Notes under the pieces: generated by a model
What the model was told of the DNA's origin: nothing
Database searches by the model: none
What the model saw: the letters and a program-made list of their open reading frames with translations, nothing else
Origin: Brevipalpus yothersi
Lineage: Eukaryota; Arthropoda; Arachnida; Trombidiformes; Tenuipalpidae
DNA length: 64,000 nt
Direction: 5' to 3'
NCBI GenBank assembly: GCA_003956705.1
Contig: QZCP01000190.1
Location: 124,001 to 188,000 of the forward strand
Program-made: the position numbers and the translations under genes
Shown: piece after piece, positions 1 through 13,419 of the stretch
How positions within the stretch are numbered: position 1 is the first letter of the stretch
How the letters are laid out: every line of letters starts with the position of its first letter

Positions 1-3000
1 GAGGGATGAATAGATCATAAACCAAATCAAAGTGACCTTCGACAGGTTGAAGATGAATAATATTATGATTTCGGCTACTTTGGGTCCATCTTATGACTTG
101 AACTGTTTTTCGATTGTGTCTCTGTTGTTCTCGAGAAGAGGAATCCCAACCAAAATCAACATCCTCCTCTAATCTACCATCTTCTTCACTACTGTCAAGA
201 GGATCGATTTGCGATTCTTTGCTCAAGCCTCTATCGAACGAATCTCTTCGTCCATCACACAGTATCCAAATTCTATCCTCTGGATCTCCACGAATCAGCC
301 ACAATTTACTTGGACGTGGATCAGTGGCAATTGTCTGAAGTATCTGTAATTGTTGCGTATTGAATATTACCACGCGATTCTGATCTGGCTGACCAATGAA
401 CAATTTGGAATCAGAAACAACCGCATTATCGCTCCAGGAACATTTAATCGGAGCATCGGGATCATCTTCCACCACTTGACTACCACATAATGGTAATCCA
501 TTGGATGGTATATTGTCAAGTGCATCAATTTCTCTCAGCAAGCCTCCACATCCTTCAGCGAATATTGTGACACCATTTTTGTGGAAAATCCACAATTTTT
601 GTTTATAAAGAACTTTTGAGGAAGGTTTTACCGGATCATCTTGAACCAAAAGTGATGTAACATCTTGACTGAGAGCTGCATCACCTTTATTGGTCACTCG
701 ACAGGCATAAGCTCCTGTATCACTTCGAACTAATTGTGACATTATTAAGCGAGTTCGATTCAGTGCCAAACTAGTCCTCTCATTGGGCTCTATGAGCTGA
801 TTATTTTTGTACCATGAAACTTCCAATTCATCGTCTAAACTTTCGTATTGACAATCGATCGAAGCAGTTCCACCAACGGTTGACCATTGGAAATGAGGAG
901 ATACTTCCACTGTTGGTGGGATCAGAACATGGAGACAATGTGTTTGTCGAACGATTGGATTATTTTCCGCTGAACATGTGAAATTACCAGCGAGATACAG
1001 CTGGACATCAGTCAGATATAAAGATCCATCTGTGTAGACCTAGATGAGTTTAATAATCAGATGTTTTATTAACGTCAATTATAAAAGACTATAAAACAAT
1101 CATGCATGGAAATTTTCTTAGATAAGCTTCGATGGCATTTCTTTACCTTAATATTGGGTGATGATATGGTTGAAAGATCAACATTGTGTCGATGCCATCT
1201 GATCACTGGCTGTTGAGGATTTCCAACAATATCGCACCGAATTTCTACATTGTCTCCGAGGTGGGCTTGAATAGTATTCACCGCAAGTGATTGGTCCAAA
1301 CTGACCATAGTGATTGCTGTTTCGATAAAAAAAAGAGATCATGTTATTGAAATGCTGATGATGATGATTTCTAACTAAATTTTGATATTCAGGGGATTTT
1401 GGGAATTATTTTGCATCAAATATTCATTTTTCAAAAGAACTGTCATGTTCCTTGAAAACATCAAAGCACATATTCATTTATACTTACTGTACAAGTTGGC
1501 GAACGCATTTTGAAATTCATTAAAGTCCAGATAATCATCTTGATTTCTATCTTCATGCTGTAGCAAATCAGTTAGTATGCATGGAGAATTATCAGGTGGC
1601 TAAGAATGAAAAGAAGATTAAAGGAAAGAATTAAAAATGTGTTTAGGAATCCAATTAAAATGACTAGGCAGCCATTAGAAAGCTGAAACATTATCGTTGA
1701 TAAATTACTTTGGCCTACTCTTTCTCTCTTTCTTTCATCCTTCTCTTTCTCTTTCTCTCTTCCACTCATTTGCCAAGTGGCATATAATCATAATTTCTAT
1801 GGTTGATGATAACAAATTCATTTCTTACAATCCATGGAACACTATTCAAGATGAGCTAGCTTACCCTGAAAGAGCTTGATTTTCGCCAAAGTTCATTAAT
1901 ATTGATGTTTCCATCATTATTCTCGTCCAATTGAGTAAACAGGCGAGATGCATCATTTCCGGCTGAAAGTAATCGAAAAAAAGTCAGATAAAGTTCATGA
2001 ATTCATATCCATCCATACAAAACTAGATCTCTACTGTAGGTCTCTAGATACATTTTCTCCCTGCACATTAAGAACATGGATTGAAAAAGGAAAAACATCA
2101 GAATCATGATCATTCATTTGATGGACCTTTTTGAACCAGTTTCCTACTTCTTCTATCCTTCTTTAACTTTCTCCACTAAAATACTATTTGGAGGTAAAAA
2201 AAGGATGAGAGAAAAGTTTCTCGAATTGCGTTTGGGAATATGGAATATCCAAGAGAAGCTGTATGAGTCAAAAGCTTAACAAAGTCTCCTAGGATCAGAT
2301 CGCCGATCATGCTTATGCCTAGCTGAAACCAGATCAGAGTAAAAAAATGTCTCAGAAGAATGATAGTCATTGTTCATATTGAAGTCTATGTGGATGAAAT
2401 TCGATCGTCCAAGAGTATTTTCGCATCACAAATGTGTATTCCTTCATACATTGAATAATAGATGCAAGTGATCCAATATTCGAAGGAATCCATTGATGTC
2501 TTGTGTATATATGGCAATGTCTCTCCATCAGTGTCAAACTTGGAGAATATGTAGTGGAAATAGAGTGGGGGTTTTTGAAGTTTCGTTGACAAAATCTGAT
2601 GATGAAATCATGTCAACAATTGAGATGAGACCCTTAAATTTTGCTTTTATTCCTCTTGAATGCGGATTTTTTTCCATTTCACCACTTTTTTGTTCGCTAT
2701 TATCTTTCTTTCCTCTTCCCTGCACACTTATCCTCTCTCTTTTTCGATATTCTTACCAACTTTATACTTGATTCTATTTGCAAATACGATATATATTTTC
2801 AAGTTATTGATTCATTCCTACATCATGATCGTCCAAAACATTCACCAAAACATCTGAGAATCGTAAATCAATTGAAGAGAGAGCTTCCTTTTCCTCCTCT
2901 TTCAGCTCTTTTTGGTCTCAAACTGTATCCTTGTGGACTATTTTTTTTTCTTTCTCCTTACTCTCACTCAGCATCCCTTGAGAAGATATACACAGTTATT

Positions 3001-3641
3001 CTTGATACTTTTATCTGAAGTACGAAAATTTTTCTTCCCTGTCTCTCTTTCTTTCTCTCTCTGGCTCAAAGTTTCCACTCTGTTTGATCATTTTATACCT
3101 ATGGATCTACCATCTACAATCAATCCAGGAGCTCCAGTCAATGCATAACAAGTGGATAGATGCCACTTTTCATTAAATTCAATTCAACTGAAGAATCAAT
3201 TCGATTGAGGTGAGTAAGAGTCCGAAAGAATTCCTATAAGTTTAACTGTAACAGTGAACGTGTATACCTATATGTAAATAAAATTTGAACAAACCACGGT
3301 TCAAAGGATAGCATGGTGATGATTCTGGAAAAGGATATAAGATGGGTAAACTGTTGAAAAGTTAATATTCTTTTGGAAATGAAATTCTCGAATGAAGTTA
3401 GCGAGTGTCATTCATACACGATGATGATGGCAGTGGAAAGTATTCAGGAATCTTATGAATAGGTTTCAACATTCCATCATGTTTTTGGGAGAAAATTTTC
3501 CGCTGAAGTTGATTTAATGAGTCAATCATTCAAGAATTCATTTGAACACTCAAACAAGCAAGCATGAAGGCAAGAAGAATCTATCTTCTCTTTGCAGGGT
3601 CATCATCACACAGTCTTAGCAAATAAAAGAGAGGGAGAGAA

Positions 3642-3722
<81 letters not shown>

Positions 3723-5749
3723 CTTTTTCCGGAGAGAAGAATCACTGCAGGCTGAATGACCAGAGTATTTGGCCAAAAGTAATTGATTAGGCTTGCAATA
3801 TCATGGATAAAAGTAGAAAATCCATAGGATCTCTCTGTTTGATGGAATGTGGAAGGAATAGATTCACTCATTCGATTCAACCGAATTCCGAATAGTTCAT
3901 CGAAAATATATATTACTAGCGTATCGAGATAATTAGCAGAGAAATAATCAAGACTCGGCTAATCGGTATAATTAAGTGTGATCCTGTTCAACCATCCCTA
4001 TCATCCGATTCATCAAGATTGCCAGTCAAGAGAGAAGCCGCATCTTTCTTCCTTCAATCTAAGAAAAAAAAGATCGAGATTGACGCAAGGGAATTAATAC
4101 ACGAATCCTGTGCCATAGATTCATTGTCAGAATCAGTGGAGGAAAACTAGTCAAAGAATGAGCCTAGACTATAAAGCTCATAACTGAGGAAAAAGATTGA
4201 GCTTCCAAAATAAGATGTTCAGCTAAAAGATGGGATCAATATCTTCCGTTCCAGTCAGCCTGAGACAGATTGTTAGCAATTCGGCAAAGCATGTTGTGAG
4301 TGAAAGAGGAACAGAGAGAAAGAGATAGACTCTCCTTAGTCTAACGATACTTGGAATTCCATGATTAATGTGGTGCAGAACTGTTCATAATTCGAATCAA
4401 GTCCATACAAAAATGATCCTCATACTCTTTGTCTATTAGCATTTTTACTCTAACTACTAGTTGACTCTTAATGGTGTCCATAATCAGGCCCAAAGGGTGG
4501 ATGATGATGAAAGCTGGGCAGTGACCAACAGCCGAAAGAATCTACTAGAGAAAGTATACCTCATTGCTTGCGGCAAAGTCTATGATTCCTCTTTCTATAT
4601 ATATATGATCAGGAAACAATCTAGAACAGAGGTATATAAAGTAACATGGAAAATCAATTTCAATTGGATAAAAGTGATGAGACTTATACACCGGTGGCAT
4701 ATACAGAGAGGAAGAGAGAGAACATACACTCAATATTTGCTCGAATCTATCACTATCATTGGTCAGCTTTCCATAAGGATCATCAATCGTTTTCTCTCAT
4801 CTTCATGGGATGAAGATGAAACAAAGTGAGATGGTTTTCAAGCACGAGTGTGGGTGAATACTATTTCATCCATCATCGTCACAATCGATTTTTGGCCCAT
4901 TTTTTGAGGCCAAATTACAAGGCATGAAGGGAGGAAGGCGTAAGAGGAAGATAGTCAATCATCATCATTCTCCATAGTTTGTCATCAAATGAGGCTTGCT
5001 TGATAAGGGTAAACTTTCGATCGAATAGATGAAAACTGTCTACGAAGTTTTCTTGAAAAGTTATCATTTTGGAAAACAAATTCACAATTTTCCAGTTTCC
5101 TCAAAATCGATGAAGAGTGATCAAGAATACACCCTCTGAGGAAATGAATATTTCCCTTTCCCTCATGAACGCTTATCCTCTATGCAATAGAAATTCAGAG
5201 TCATTCAAATTCCAAAAATTCTAGTCTGATATTTCTCCTTGTCTATTCTCTCTCTCTCTTTCTCTATCTCTTTGTATTCCCTCTTAACTGGCTGAGTTCC
5301 TGAAAATTGCTTACACAATTTGAGTGGCAAACATTTGGATAAGCTGAAGGGTGCATGAATATGAAAATTGTGTGATTTCAAACTTTCTTTTTTCTTTAGA
5401 TTTCGACAATTTGAAGGAGAAAGTAAAAAGTCTGTAGAACTGATTTATGGTACGATTTGAGACATGATTATGTATTTGCATATGCAGTTTTGTGAAGCTA
5501 TTTCACTTGAAATAACTTGTGTTTGCATCCAACTTTTTGCCTTCTACTTCAAAATGTAACCATTTATTCCTCTCTCTCTCCGAAAATAGTAGCCTATAGG
5601 CAGAATACTTTAATATTTATATGGATAACATTAATTCAGCAACAAACCTTTCCTGTAAGTGAACTGATGATCGAGAGAGGAAGAGGCAAATTTTTCCTAC
5701 AAAAATTGAATGAGACATCGTTTATTTTACGATGTTCGAAATATGTATG

Positions 5750-5804
<55 letters not shown>

Positions 5805-6056
5805 NNNNNNNNNNNNNNNNNNNNNNNNNNNNNNNNNNNNNNNNNNNNNNNNNNNNNNNNNNNNNNNNNNNNNNNNNNNNNNNNNNNNNNNNNNNNNNNN
5901 NNNNNNNNNNNNNNNNNNNNNNNNNNNNNNNNNNNNNNNNNNNNNNNNNNNNNNNNNNNNNNNNNNNNNNNNNNNNNNNNNNNNNNNNNNNNNNNNNNNN
6001 NNNNNNNNNNNNNNNNNNNNNNNNNNNNNNNNNNNNNNNNNNNNNNNNNNNNNNNN

Positions 6057-6142
<86 letters not shown>

Positions 6143-8253
6143 GGCTCCTTTTCTACAAGGTATTAATCGCATAAAAGCGTCTGTTTCTGATAGGTTTTGA
6201 GAGGTTCCTGTCCACACATACTCCTTTCGATATATCTGTAAGTGCTTTATTTGAGCCTATGTGACAGGTTAGTTGTGTTTTCTTTCTAGAAAAACTTTCC
6301 TTCCTCTCCTACCAATACTTTTCTACACATATAATAATTGTGATTGAAAGTTTCATCGGGTATACTTGAACATTGATCATGAAAAAATTGACCATCAACT
6401 AGTCATCAAGAAAATTGGGCTCCCTTGTTGTGATAACTTTGATTGGAAGCCAAAAATCTATCTCTATCAGTTCAATATAAAATTGGTCAAGAAGCTTTGA
6501 GACAAAAATCACAACTTATAACCCCCTGTTGGGTTTGAGGGCAAAGAATTTACAGTTGACCACTTCTCTCTATGTGTGTGTGTGTGTTTGTATTGTTAGT
6601 TTGCCATGAGAGCGAGAAAAATGAATGGTCGACCAAGAATAGAGAAATAATCGAAAGGAATCCTGAAGATTGGAGACATTTACTCTCAAAGGATCATAGG
6701 AATTACTGTCTCACACAATGGCAAAGGAAAAATATAACGAATCCAGCTAAGAAAAGGAAAGAATTGAGCAGCTCAAAATTGAGTATGATTAATGGGACAA
6801 TCTTTCCTCATCGAGAGGCTTTTCTCTTCTTCTTGTTCTTCTTCTTCCCTTTCTTACTTCTTACTTCTTCCTCTTTTTCTTTTTCTTCTTCTTCTTCTTC
6901 TTCATCTTCGTTATTAGAATTCTGGTCTTATTCGATAGAATTTGGCTAAGCAATAATAGACACCAATTGAGCTTCTCATTTCTTGCCATTTGAGGCTAAG
7001 AACTAGGAAATTAGTGGTAATAAAATTAGAAATAGAAAAAGGAAGAGCAAAAAATTAAGGGATTTCTTCTAGAATAAAGATAAATTTGGAGGTTAAGATT
7101 GGTAAACTCTAAGAGAGAAAAAAATCACTTTCGCTCCAAGAATTTCTGGTATTTTATATTCCCTTTCCGGTCCAGAAGACAATTGGGAATGATTGACTCG
7201 ATAGAGGAGAGGATGTATTCTAGTTGATGAAAGTACTTGACCAGACTCCAAAATTCAATCTGGACAAAGAACAACATTCAGTCACTGGTATCTGTGAGTA
7301 TCAAACTTCAATGATGACTGCTGTAGCTAATCTAGTGTGTGAGAGAAACCAAAAATTGTTGGTCCAGTAAAAATTAGATGAGAAACTTTTTCTTTTTTCG
7401 ATTAACATGTCAAGCAATCAAGAAGGTGGAGAAAGTAGATGTAGAATTTGAGCAATTATCTGGTAGAAAGAAGTACATTGAAAGGCTACTTTTCGATGAT
7501 TGTCAGAACTCTTTCATAAGGGACAAATTACATGACAAACTCTTCTTTTGACTGGAGAGTAACATAAAATTACCCAAAGTCATTTCAATCAGCTTTCAAT
7601 CTCTTCTGATCTCATCAAGAGTCCTCATACTGAGCACAGTGTTCCATGAGGAAAAGTTTCAGAGTAACGGTACTTTTGCACCAAGTAAGAGGCTGTAAAA
7701 GTGAAGGAAATAAGCCAACATGGGAGAAAGAGAGTATAGAGTGCGATTAGGATAAGCAGAAGATGGAAAGCGGAAATGTTCATGGAAGTTGTTCGAAGTG
7801 GTGATAATATTCGAGAAAGAGAAAGAAAGAGAACGAGAGGAGAAAAGATGAAGATGGTCACATCAGCGAGCATCTCTTCTTCTCTCTACTCAGTATACAT
7901 TAGATGATACTAGTAGCATCTCTTTTTCATTCTCTCTCTCTTCCCTCCTTTTATGATGGATGAATTTTTCTCTGAATTTTCTTCGGCAATAGAATGAGTT
8001 TTGGTTGGTTTCGTGTTCTTTTATTTTGCTCACATTTTTACTCAAAGCTTCCAAAATGAGTTGTCTATGAAGGAACCAAAAGAAAACTTCATAATTCACT
8101 TTTCTAGCTCGATTCAACATTATTTTGAAATCCTTGAAGCTAACTGAATGAGGACAAAATCGATCGAGTTGCATTGTCGAGAAATGAAGAGAGAAAGAGA
8201 GAGAGAGACTAAGAAAGAAAAACACGTGAATGAATACATTTACAATTTTCTAG

Positions 8254-8315
<62 letters not shown>

Positions 8316-10825
8316 TAAATTACCACTCTCTGGTAGACATCTATTTGAATATTCATTTGAATGAGCACTTCAAATTCCAATTCATCAGAGATGATGGGAG
8401 AAAAGATGTGTTTCGTGTTTCATGCGGATAAAATATTTTTCAAATTTGTCCGTCTTCTCAATTCTTACGGGATTCAAGATGGAAATAAAAATTATTATTA
8501 TTATTCATCACAGATGTTTTCTGCAAGAAAATGATCCCCCAACTCCTTTTCCTCTCAATAAAGCTTTGGTGGAAACATTCAAAGACAACATAACTAGAGA
8601 AAGTTCATTTTGTAGAAAGAATTATAAATTATCAATCGAATGCAAAGACAGTTCTTTCACTTGAGATGGCTATCGCTCAGATATTCTTTCGAAAATCTTC
8701 AGAATAGCTCTATTGTCAAAGCTCCATATCTTCATTCATTCTCATGTCTATCTCGTATTCAAATCAAATTTCCTCGAATAGATCGGCAAGGTGGAAAAAA
8801 TCGCATTCCCTTCTTGTCATCCTCACTAAATCTCTTGAATTATTGCTGAAAAAAGTAGTAGATAAATGAATTCAATGTGAATCTGGTCGATACTCTATAA
8901 GTCACATTGGCAAAAAGCTACAATAGCTGGGTGAAATCAAAATCTGATAATGAGGTGTATGTCAAGATATGTTTGATTGAGAGCCACAATTTATAAGTTG
9001 AATGTGGCAGAAATTGAAAAGAAAATCTTGATACGAGACAAAAAAAACTGTGAATCAAATGATTCTTTTACAGGCTTCTCATATCATTATTTATCATACA
9101 ATATATACCCTCTTATCAGTTTTGCCTCTATCGAATTTCAGGAAAAGATTCCTGATAGATAGAGGCAAAGATAGGAAAAATATGAAAGTGGAAAGAAAAT
9201 AGTAGTAGGAGAAGGAAGTTATCTGTGCCCAAGATGATGAGCTTTTTTTTCGTATCGATCTGGTGAGATAGATGAACGAAGAAGCAAAAAAAAAACGGAG
9301 GAAAGAAAAATACGAGTTTGTCAAGGCATTAACAGCATGTTCCCAGGAGTAATCCAGTTATGAAAAGCTGCTCGATGGATCCAAAAGACAGCTTTTTACA
9401 CAAGACACAAAACCTCCAAGTTTTAAGGGTTTTAATGGATTTTACACCCTCGAAAAGAAAAGGGGCAAAAATATAAATCCAATACTAGAGGGCTACTTTC
9501 AAATTTTGTCACGCAAAGAGAATCTTGGTCTAGAAAAATTTTTTGCTTCCACAACTTTGTGGCCTCTCTTCAATAAGATGAAACTTCAATCTTCATCGAG
9601 CCAAAAAGCTTATCAATTGAATGATCAACATAATCTGATTTATGATGTGAGTATGTTCATTAACTGGGCTACCAGTTCAGAATAGAGAGCGATAGTAGTT
9701 TTTATGGATAGAAAGTTTTCATCTCTCGATACTTACCCTTAAGAAGAAGGCCTTGCTTCATGGAATCATATTGTTTAGGTTGACAATCCTCTAATGTTTT
9801 TGGCGATCCACTTTGATGATCCTCATTATCATCAAAGGATTCACAATGGTCAGGATGGACAGCTCTTAGAGGAGATCCTCTTTCACAAGAGATTTTTCTG
9901 TGTAAATAGCATGATATGAGCGACATTAAGGAATAGGAAAAGTGAGATAGAGAAAGAGAAAGAGAGGAAAATCAAGATTTGATTTCATACTCTTAGCAGA
10001 GCTGTTTTCTGGAGAATATTTGCACAGATAACACAAGAACAGATAGCAAATTCACGATTAAATTTTATGAAGAATAAGATTAATCCTTTTATTGTTTCCT
10101 CACAATGGGAGGCATTTACTGACCTGATGTGACAATGTGAATCATAAAGTCTTCCATCAGAGCCACACACTTTATGCTTATGTATTGGACAACTTTTGGT
10201 TACTGGACATGAGAACTTATGTAACCTTGCCTAGGAGATAATGTGATCAAGAATAAGAATACATTTGAAATGGGATTATGAGAGAAAATAGCTTGTTCTG
10301 ACAGTGTACATTATTGAGGCGAAAAATCTTATGCAATTCTAACAATGTATAAGAAAAAACCTTTAGAATACTAGATTGATGGGTGAAGGTGTATATTAGG
10401 GAGTATTCAAGGTGTTCATGAGATGATCATTTGCAGAATATCGTTTTTCGTGCATCGAATATGAATTCATTCAAGAATCTGGCGAACATACATCCCCTTC
10501 AAAACTTATATTTGAGGTATGAGTTTTAGAACTTATCATGAATTCTGAATACAACTAAAGACCCTAGAAAGCTGAAATTGCATCACACTGTGAGGGAATA
10601 CAATTCAAACAAATTCGAAAATTTGAAAAAAAGGTTCTCTTAGTATCAACACAGCTGATTGAATATGATCTCTCTTGTTGTCCAATAGACTGCCAGTTGA
10701 CAAGCAAAAAACACGAGAAAGACTTTCTCGGAATGCAATCAAGTAAAAACAATGCTTACCTCGGCAAGTAAAATGGAGGATGAAAAAAGTAACACAATGG
10801 TCAATAAGACGACTACTATTTGCAT
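1..10825 (-). CDS. FSTL5-like: Follistatin-like 5/4-type secreted protein (3' end off window)
   Basis: Coding exons on the minus strand are 10825-10760, 10230-10124, 9897-9737, 1962-1865, 1599-1488, 1316-1147 and 1039-<1; the reading frame is still open at base 1. Exon 1 encodes a signal peptide (MQIVVVLLTIVLLFSSSILL). Exons 2-3 give a Kazal module with CGSDGRLYDSHC. Exons 4-5 give two EF-hands with calcium-loop residues DENNDGNININE and DRNQDDYLDFNE. Exons 6-7 give two Ig-like domains (CDIVGNPQQP; later Y-A-C-R), then the FSTL4/5 C-terminal region. The order Kazal, EF-hand, Ig, Ig, C-terminal region is that of vertebrate FSTL4/5, which are secreted glycoproteins. The N-terminal half of the follistatin module (FOLN) is very short here. 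The intron between exons 3 and 4 is 7.8 kb. Paralogue identity (4 or 5) is not resolved. Confidence 0.88.
3646..3720. repeat. (GA)n microsatellite
   Basis: About 75 bases of uninterrupted GA dinucleotides inside the FSTL5-like intron. It reads as CT on the transcribed strand. Confidence 0.98.
5755..6140. repeat. (CT)n microsatellite interrupted by an N gap
   Basis: CT repeats run from about 5755 to 5804 and resume at about 6061 to 6140. Between them are 252 N bases (5805-6056), then a short tcta. The gap is almost certainly unresolved repeat, so the true tract length is unknown. Confidence 0.97.
8260..8309. repeat. (GA)n microsatellite
   Basis: About 50 bases of GA dinucleotides following a GAAA-rich lead-in, inside the FSTL5-like intron. 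Confidence 0.97.
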
Positions 10826-11549
10826 GATGCAACACTATCAAAGTGGAAGCAATCGGTGGCAATCAGATGAAATCATCTCAATCATTGTGTGTCCACATTT
10901 TACTCTCCTCTTTCACTCGATCAACGCCTCTGGATGATTGGCGCGATGCTCTATTGCAGCTTCCAGATACTCTCTCACTTTCAATTGATCCTCTTCAGAT
11001 TTTGTGTTCAGTTTGGTGGTTTGCGCCGCGAGAGGTTTCACCAAGAAAATAAAGGCTCCACAAAAATGATCGATAAGAAGGACATGCTTTGAATGGAAAG
11101 AGAGTGAAAGAGAGAATTCTGATAACAGTTCATGAATCGCATGCTCGAAATTCTACTAGGCTCAATGCCTTGAGTGTAGCACTCCTTTAGCAGAATTCAT
11201 GAGCTCATTTGGCTCTCTCTTTCTCTTTCTTTCTTTCTTTCATGCTCTTTCTCTCTCTCTCTCGCTCTCTCTTTCTCTCGCTTTTGTAAATCTCAGAATA
11301 AAAATGCTCTTATCGTTGATTTTTCGCACTCCGAATGATTGTTCTCGGGAGGAGAATAATTCATGTCATCATAAATCATGGGGATTATAATGACCAGGTT
11401 ATTCGTTTTGAATTAATGTTGCTGATACAAATCAAAATGTTCCCAAAAGCTGTTGTCCTGTTTAGAATGCATGCGAAAAAGAGGCTCAATTGAGAATGAT
11501 ACAAGCTTATATGAGTTCATTAATTGCAATTTCCGATGAGCTTCAATCG
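10826..11549. other. Intergenic region, FSTL5-like 5' side
   Basis: This holds the upstream region of the FSTL5-like gene and the 3' flank of the Ly6-like gene. A CT-rich low-complexity patch lies near 11220-11280. No coding sequence is recognised. Confidence 0.6.
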
Positions 11550-12208
11550 TTAAGAGAATTTGACCAATTTAATTATTGAATGAAATAGAATAAGAGATGA
11601 TAAAGATAGATGAAAATAGCTTTTGAATGCTAATCCACTTGATGAGCTAATATTACAAAGATCATCTGAGCAACAATCACGACAATGATTTATTTTGAGT
11701 CTTTCACCTGAAAATTGAGGAAAGAAAAATATCAGTTTCAATGGCATATATTCGTGCTATATCATAAAAATATATTAAATCAAAATTCTTACTCAGAATG
11801 ATGCACTTTGGCACACAATCTTGCATACATTTGCGTTCGAGAGACCAAAAAACTGTTCCCAAATGATCTGGAGTCTCATGCTCAACCTTAATAACTGCAC
11901 AGTACTTTTCGTCTGAGCCACATTCTTTAACAAATCTATTCGGTTCGCTTGTCGAATTAATCGAGGTAACATTCAAACATTCTGGTTCTAGTAGGGATAA
12001 GCACGTATAACAGGAAAGTTTCGAAGCGTTTTTGGGTTCTGGTGTATCCACTGAAACAGTCACGGAATCCTCACTGTTATGATAACCTGAACAATTTAGA
12101 TTCATGAATTTGTGAGCATTTATTTGATCAAGGTAACAGAATTCGATTTCTCATCTACTTACCTTCGATTGATAAACATAGACAGAGCACAAAAAACCAA
12201 GTGATCAT
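11550..12208 (-). CDS. Ly6/uPAR three-finger domain protein, likely GPI-anchored
   Basis: Three exons (12208-12163, 12086-11793, 11707-11550) splice to 165 residues. Residues 1-15 are a signal peptide (MITWFFVLCLCLSIE). The mature part has a three-finger cysteine pattern. It opens with LSCYTC, continues through KECGSDEKYC and ends CRDCCSDDLCN, the CC-xxxx-CN ending typical of Ly6/uPAR domains. After it comes a short spacer and a hydrophobic tail (YFHLSLSSLILFHSIIKLV) that suggests GPI attachment. Several NxS/T sequons (NVT, NST) are present. Arthropod relatives such as boudin, crooked and quiver act in septate junctions or ion-channel trafficking, but no specific orthologue can be assigned. 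It is a cell-surface Ly6 protein, not a venom toxin, on the evidence of its anchor-like tail. Confidence 0.82.
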
Positions 12209-13419
12209 TACTCAATCGAAAAAATTAAGGAATAAAAACCGCTTACTTCATGGGACATCAAGATAAACAAATCTCGAATATTTCGATTTAACAAGGAACG
12301 CATTGAGCATGAATCGATCGGCTCCAATTTATGCTCATGAACTCTGAAAAGAAACTCTCTGTTAAGAATAACTGTTCTGTAAGGCTGATGATTGGCAGGA
12401 CGGAGGAGTAGAGGTTCAATGATTTAATGAGATCCTTTAAAATATTGAAAGTGTGGAGAATTAACTCTCGTTTTGCCAATCAATTGGTTCCAGGCTGTTG
12501 ACTTTGATTTTTAGTATAAGTCAGGCTTCACACTCTAGCTTAGAGTAGGTTCGTATCACGGATCTGGTACTCCAATCGATTGGACACCAAGCTAACTAAC
12601 TAATTCGCGCTCGCAATTACTGCTTCTCAGCCAGCAATCAGCCCTCAAAACTATGGACTCTCCACGAAAGCTGATTCACTTTCTTGAAGTGAATCAGAAA
12701 AACACAAACAAAATCCTTTGAACGATACAAGAGATTTATTAAACAAAAGAAACTCATGGAAACAGACTTGGCTTAATTCTGGATCTAGCCCCCTTCCCAT
12801 TTGAAAACACAGATAAAAACTAAGTAGTTAAGAAGTAATGAGTGGTAGGGGCTTGAATAGTCTAGTTCATCACCTTTCAAGGTGAGAGAAAGTTGATAGA
12901 AAAGAAGCTATTTTCTAGAGACCAATTCATTGGTCGAGTCTAACCAATGATCTTCAAATCTGAGCGTACGAGGATTCATTCCCAGATAATAGCTAAGATA
13001 GCCCAATTCATTGGGAAAAGAGGAGAAGATGATGAGAAGACAATAATCAGGGAAGGTTTTATGGACTTGCCCTGGCAAACTTAACCTTATTGTACACAGT
13101 TTTTTTATCTATTCGGTGCTTGAATGATGAATACATGTATTCGCCATCAAGCTGAGTAATAGTCATGACGATAATTCTAAGTTACATTGAATTCTTAAAG
13201 CTCTAATCTCCAATTCGGAGTTGCAACAAGAATTTTAATGCTTAAAAATACACATGAGCTTGATTGATTTAATCCAAAAAGAATCTCCATTGCAAGAATC
13301 ATGAGACAATTGACTTTTCTTCACTCATAACAAATTCCTACTACAAAAAATAAATGTTAAAATTTCGATGAATTTACTGACATCTGAAGCTCTTTCTCTC
13401 TCCCAAGAGAACTTGAAAA
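12209..13419. other. Intergenic region, no gene recognised
   Basis: About 1.2 kb between the Ly6-like and polycystin-like genes. Frames are short and interrupted. I see no RNA gene, repeat array or mobile element. Confidence 0.55.

Larger units (their letters stand above)
1963..9736 (-). other. 7.8-kb intron of the FSTL5-like gene
   Basis: The intron lies between the Kazal-ending exon and the first EF-hand exon. It contains GA/CT microsatellites, one sequencing gap and low-complexity T/C-rich stretches. Open frames inside it are short and match no family I know; several are simple-repeat translations. I see no other gene or recognisable mobile element. Confidence 0.75.

Noticed and set aside
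2641..3018. 125-residue + strand frame, hydrophobic, Phe/Ser-rich
   Set aside because: T/C-rich low complexity inside an intron, no splice context, no family similarity.
3581..3880. A 99-residue frame with Ser-Leu repeats on the minus strand
   Set aside because: Most of it is the GA microsatellite; it lies inside the FSTL5-like intron.
5710..6217. Open frames of Leu-Ser or Arg-Glu repeats across the CT gap on both strands
   Set aside because: They are translations of dinucleotide repeat and N bases, not genes.
6572..6949. 125-residue + strand frame ending in Phe/Ser runs
   Set aside because: Low-complexity tail from a TTC repeat and no recognisable domain.
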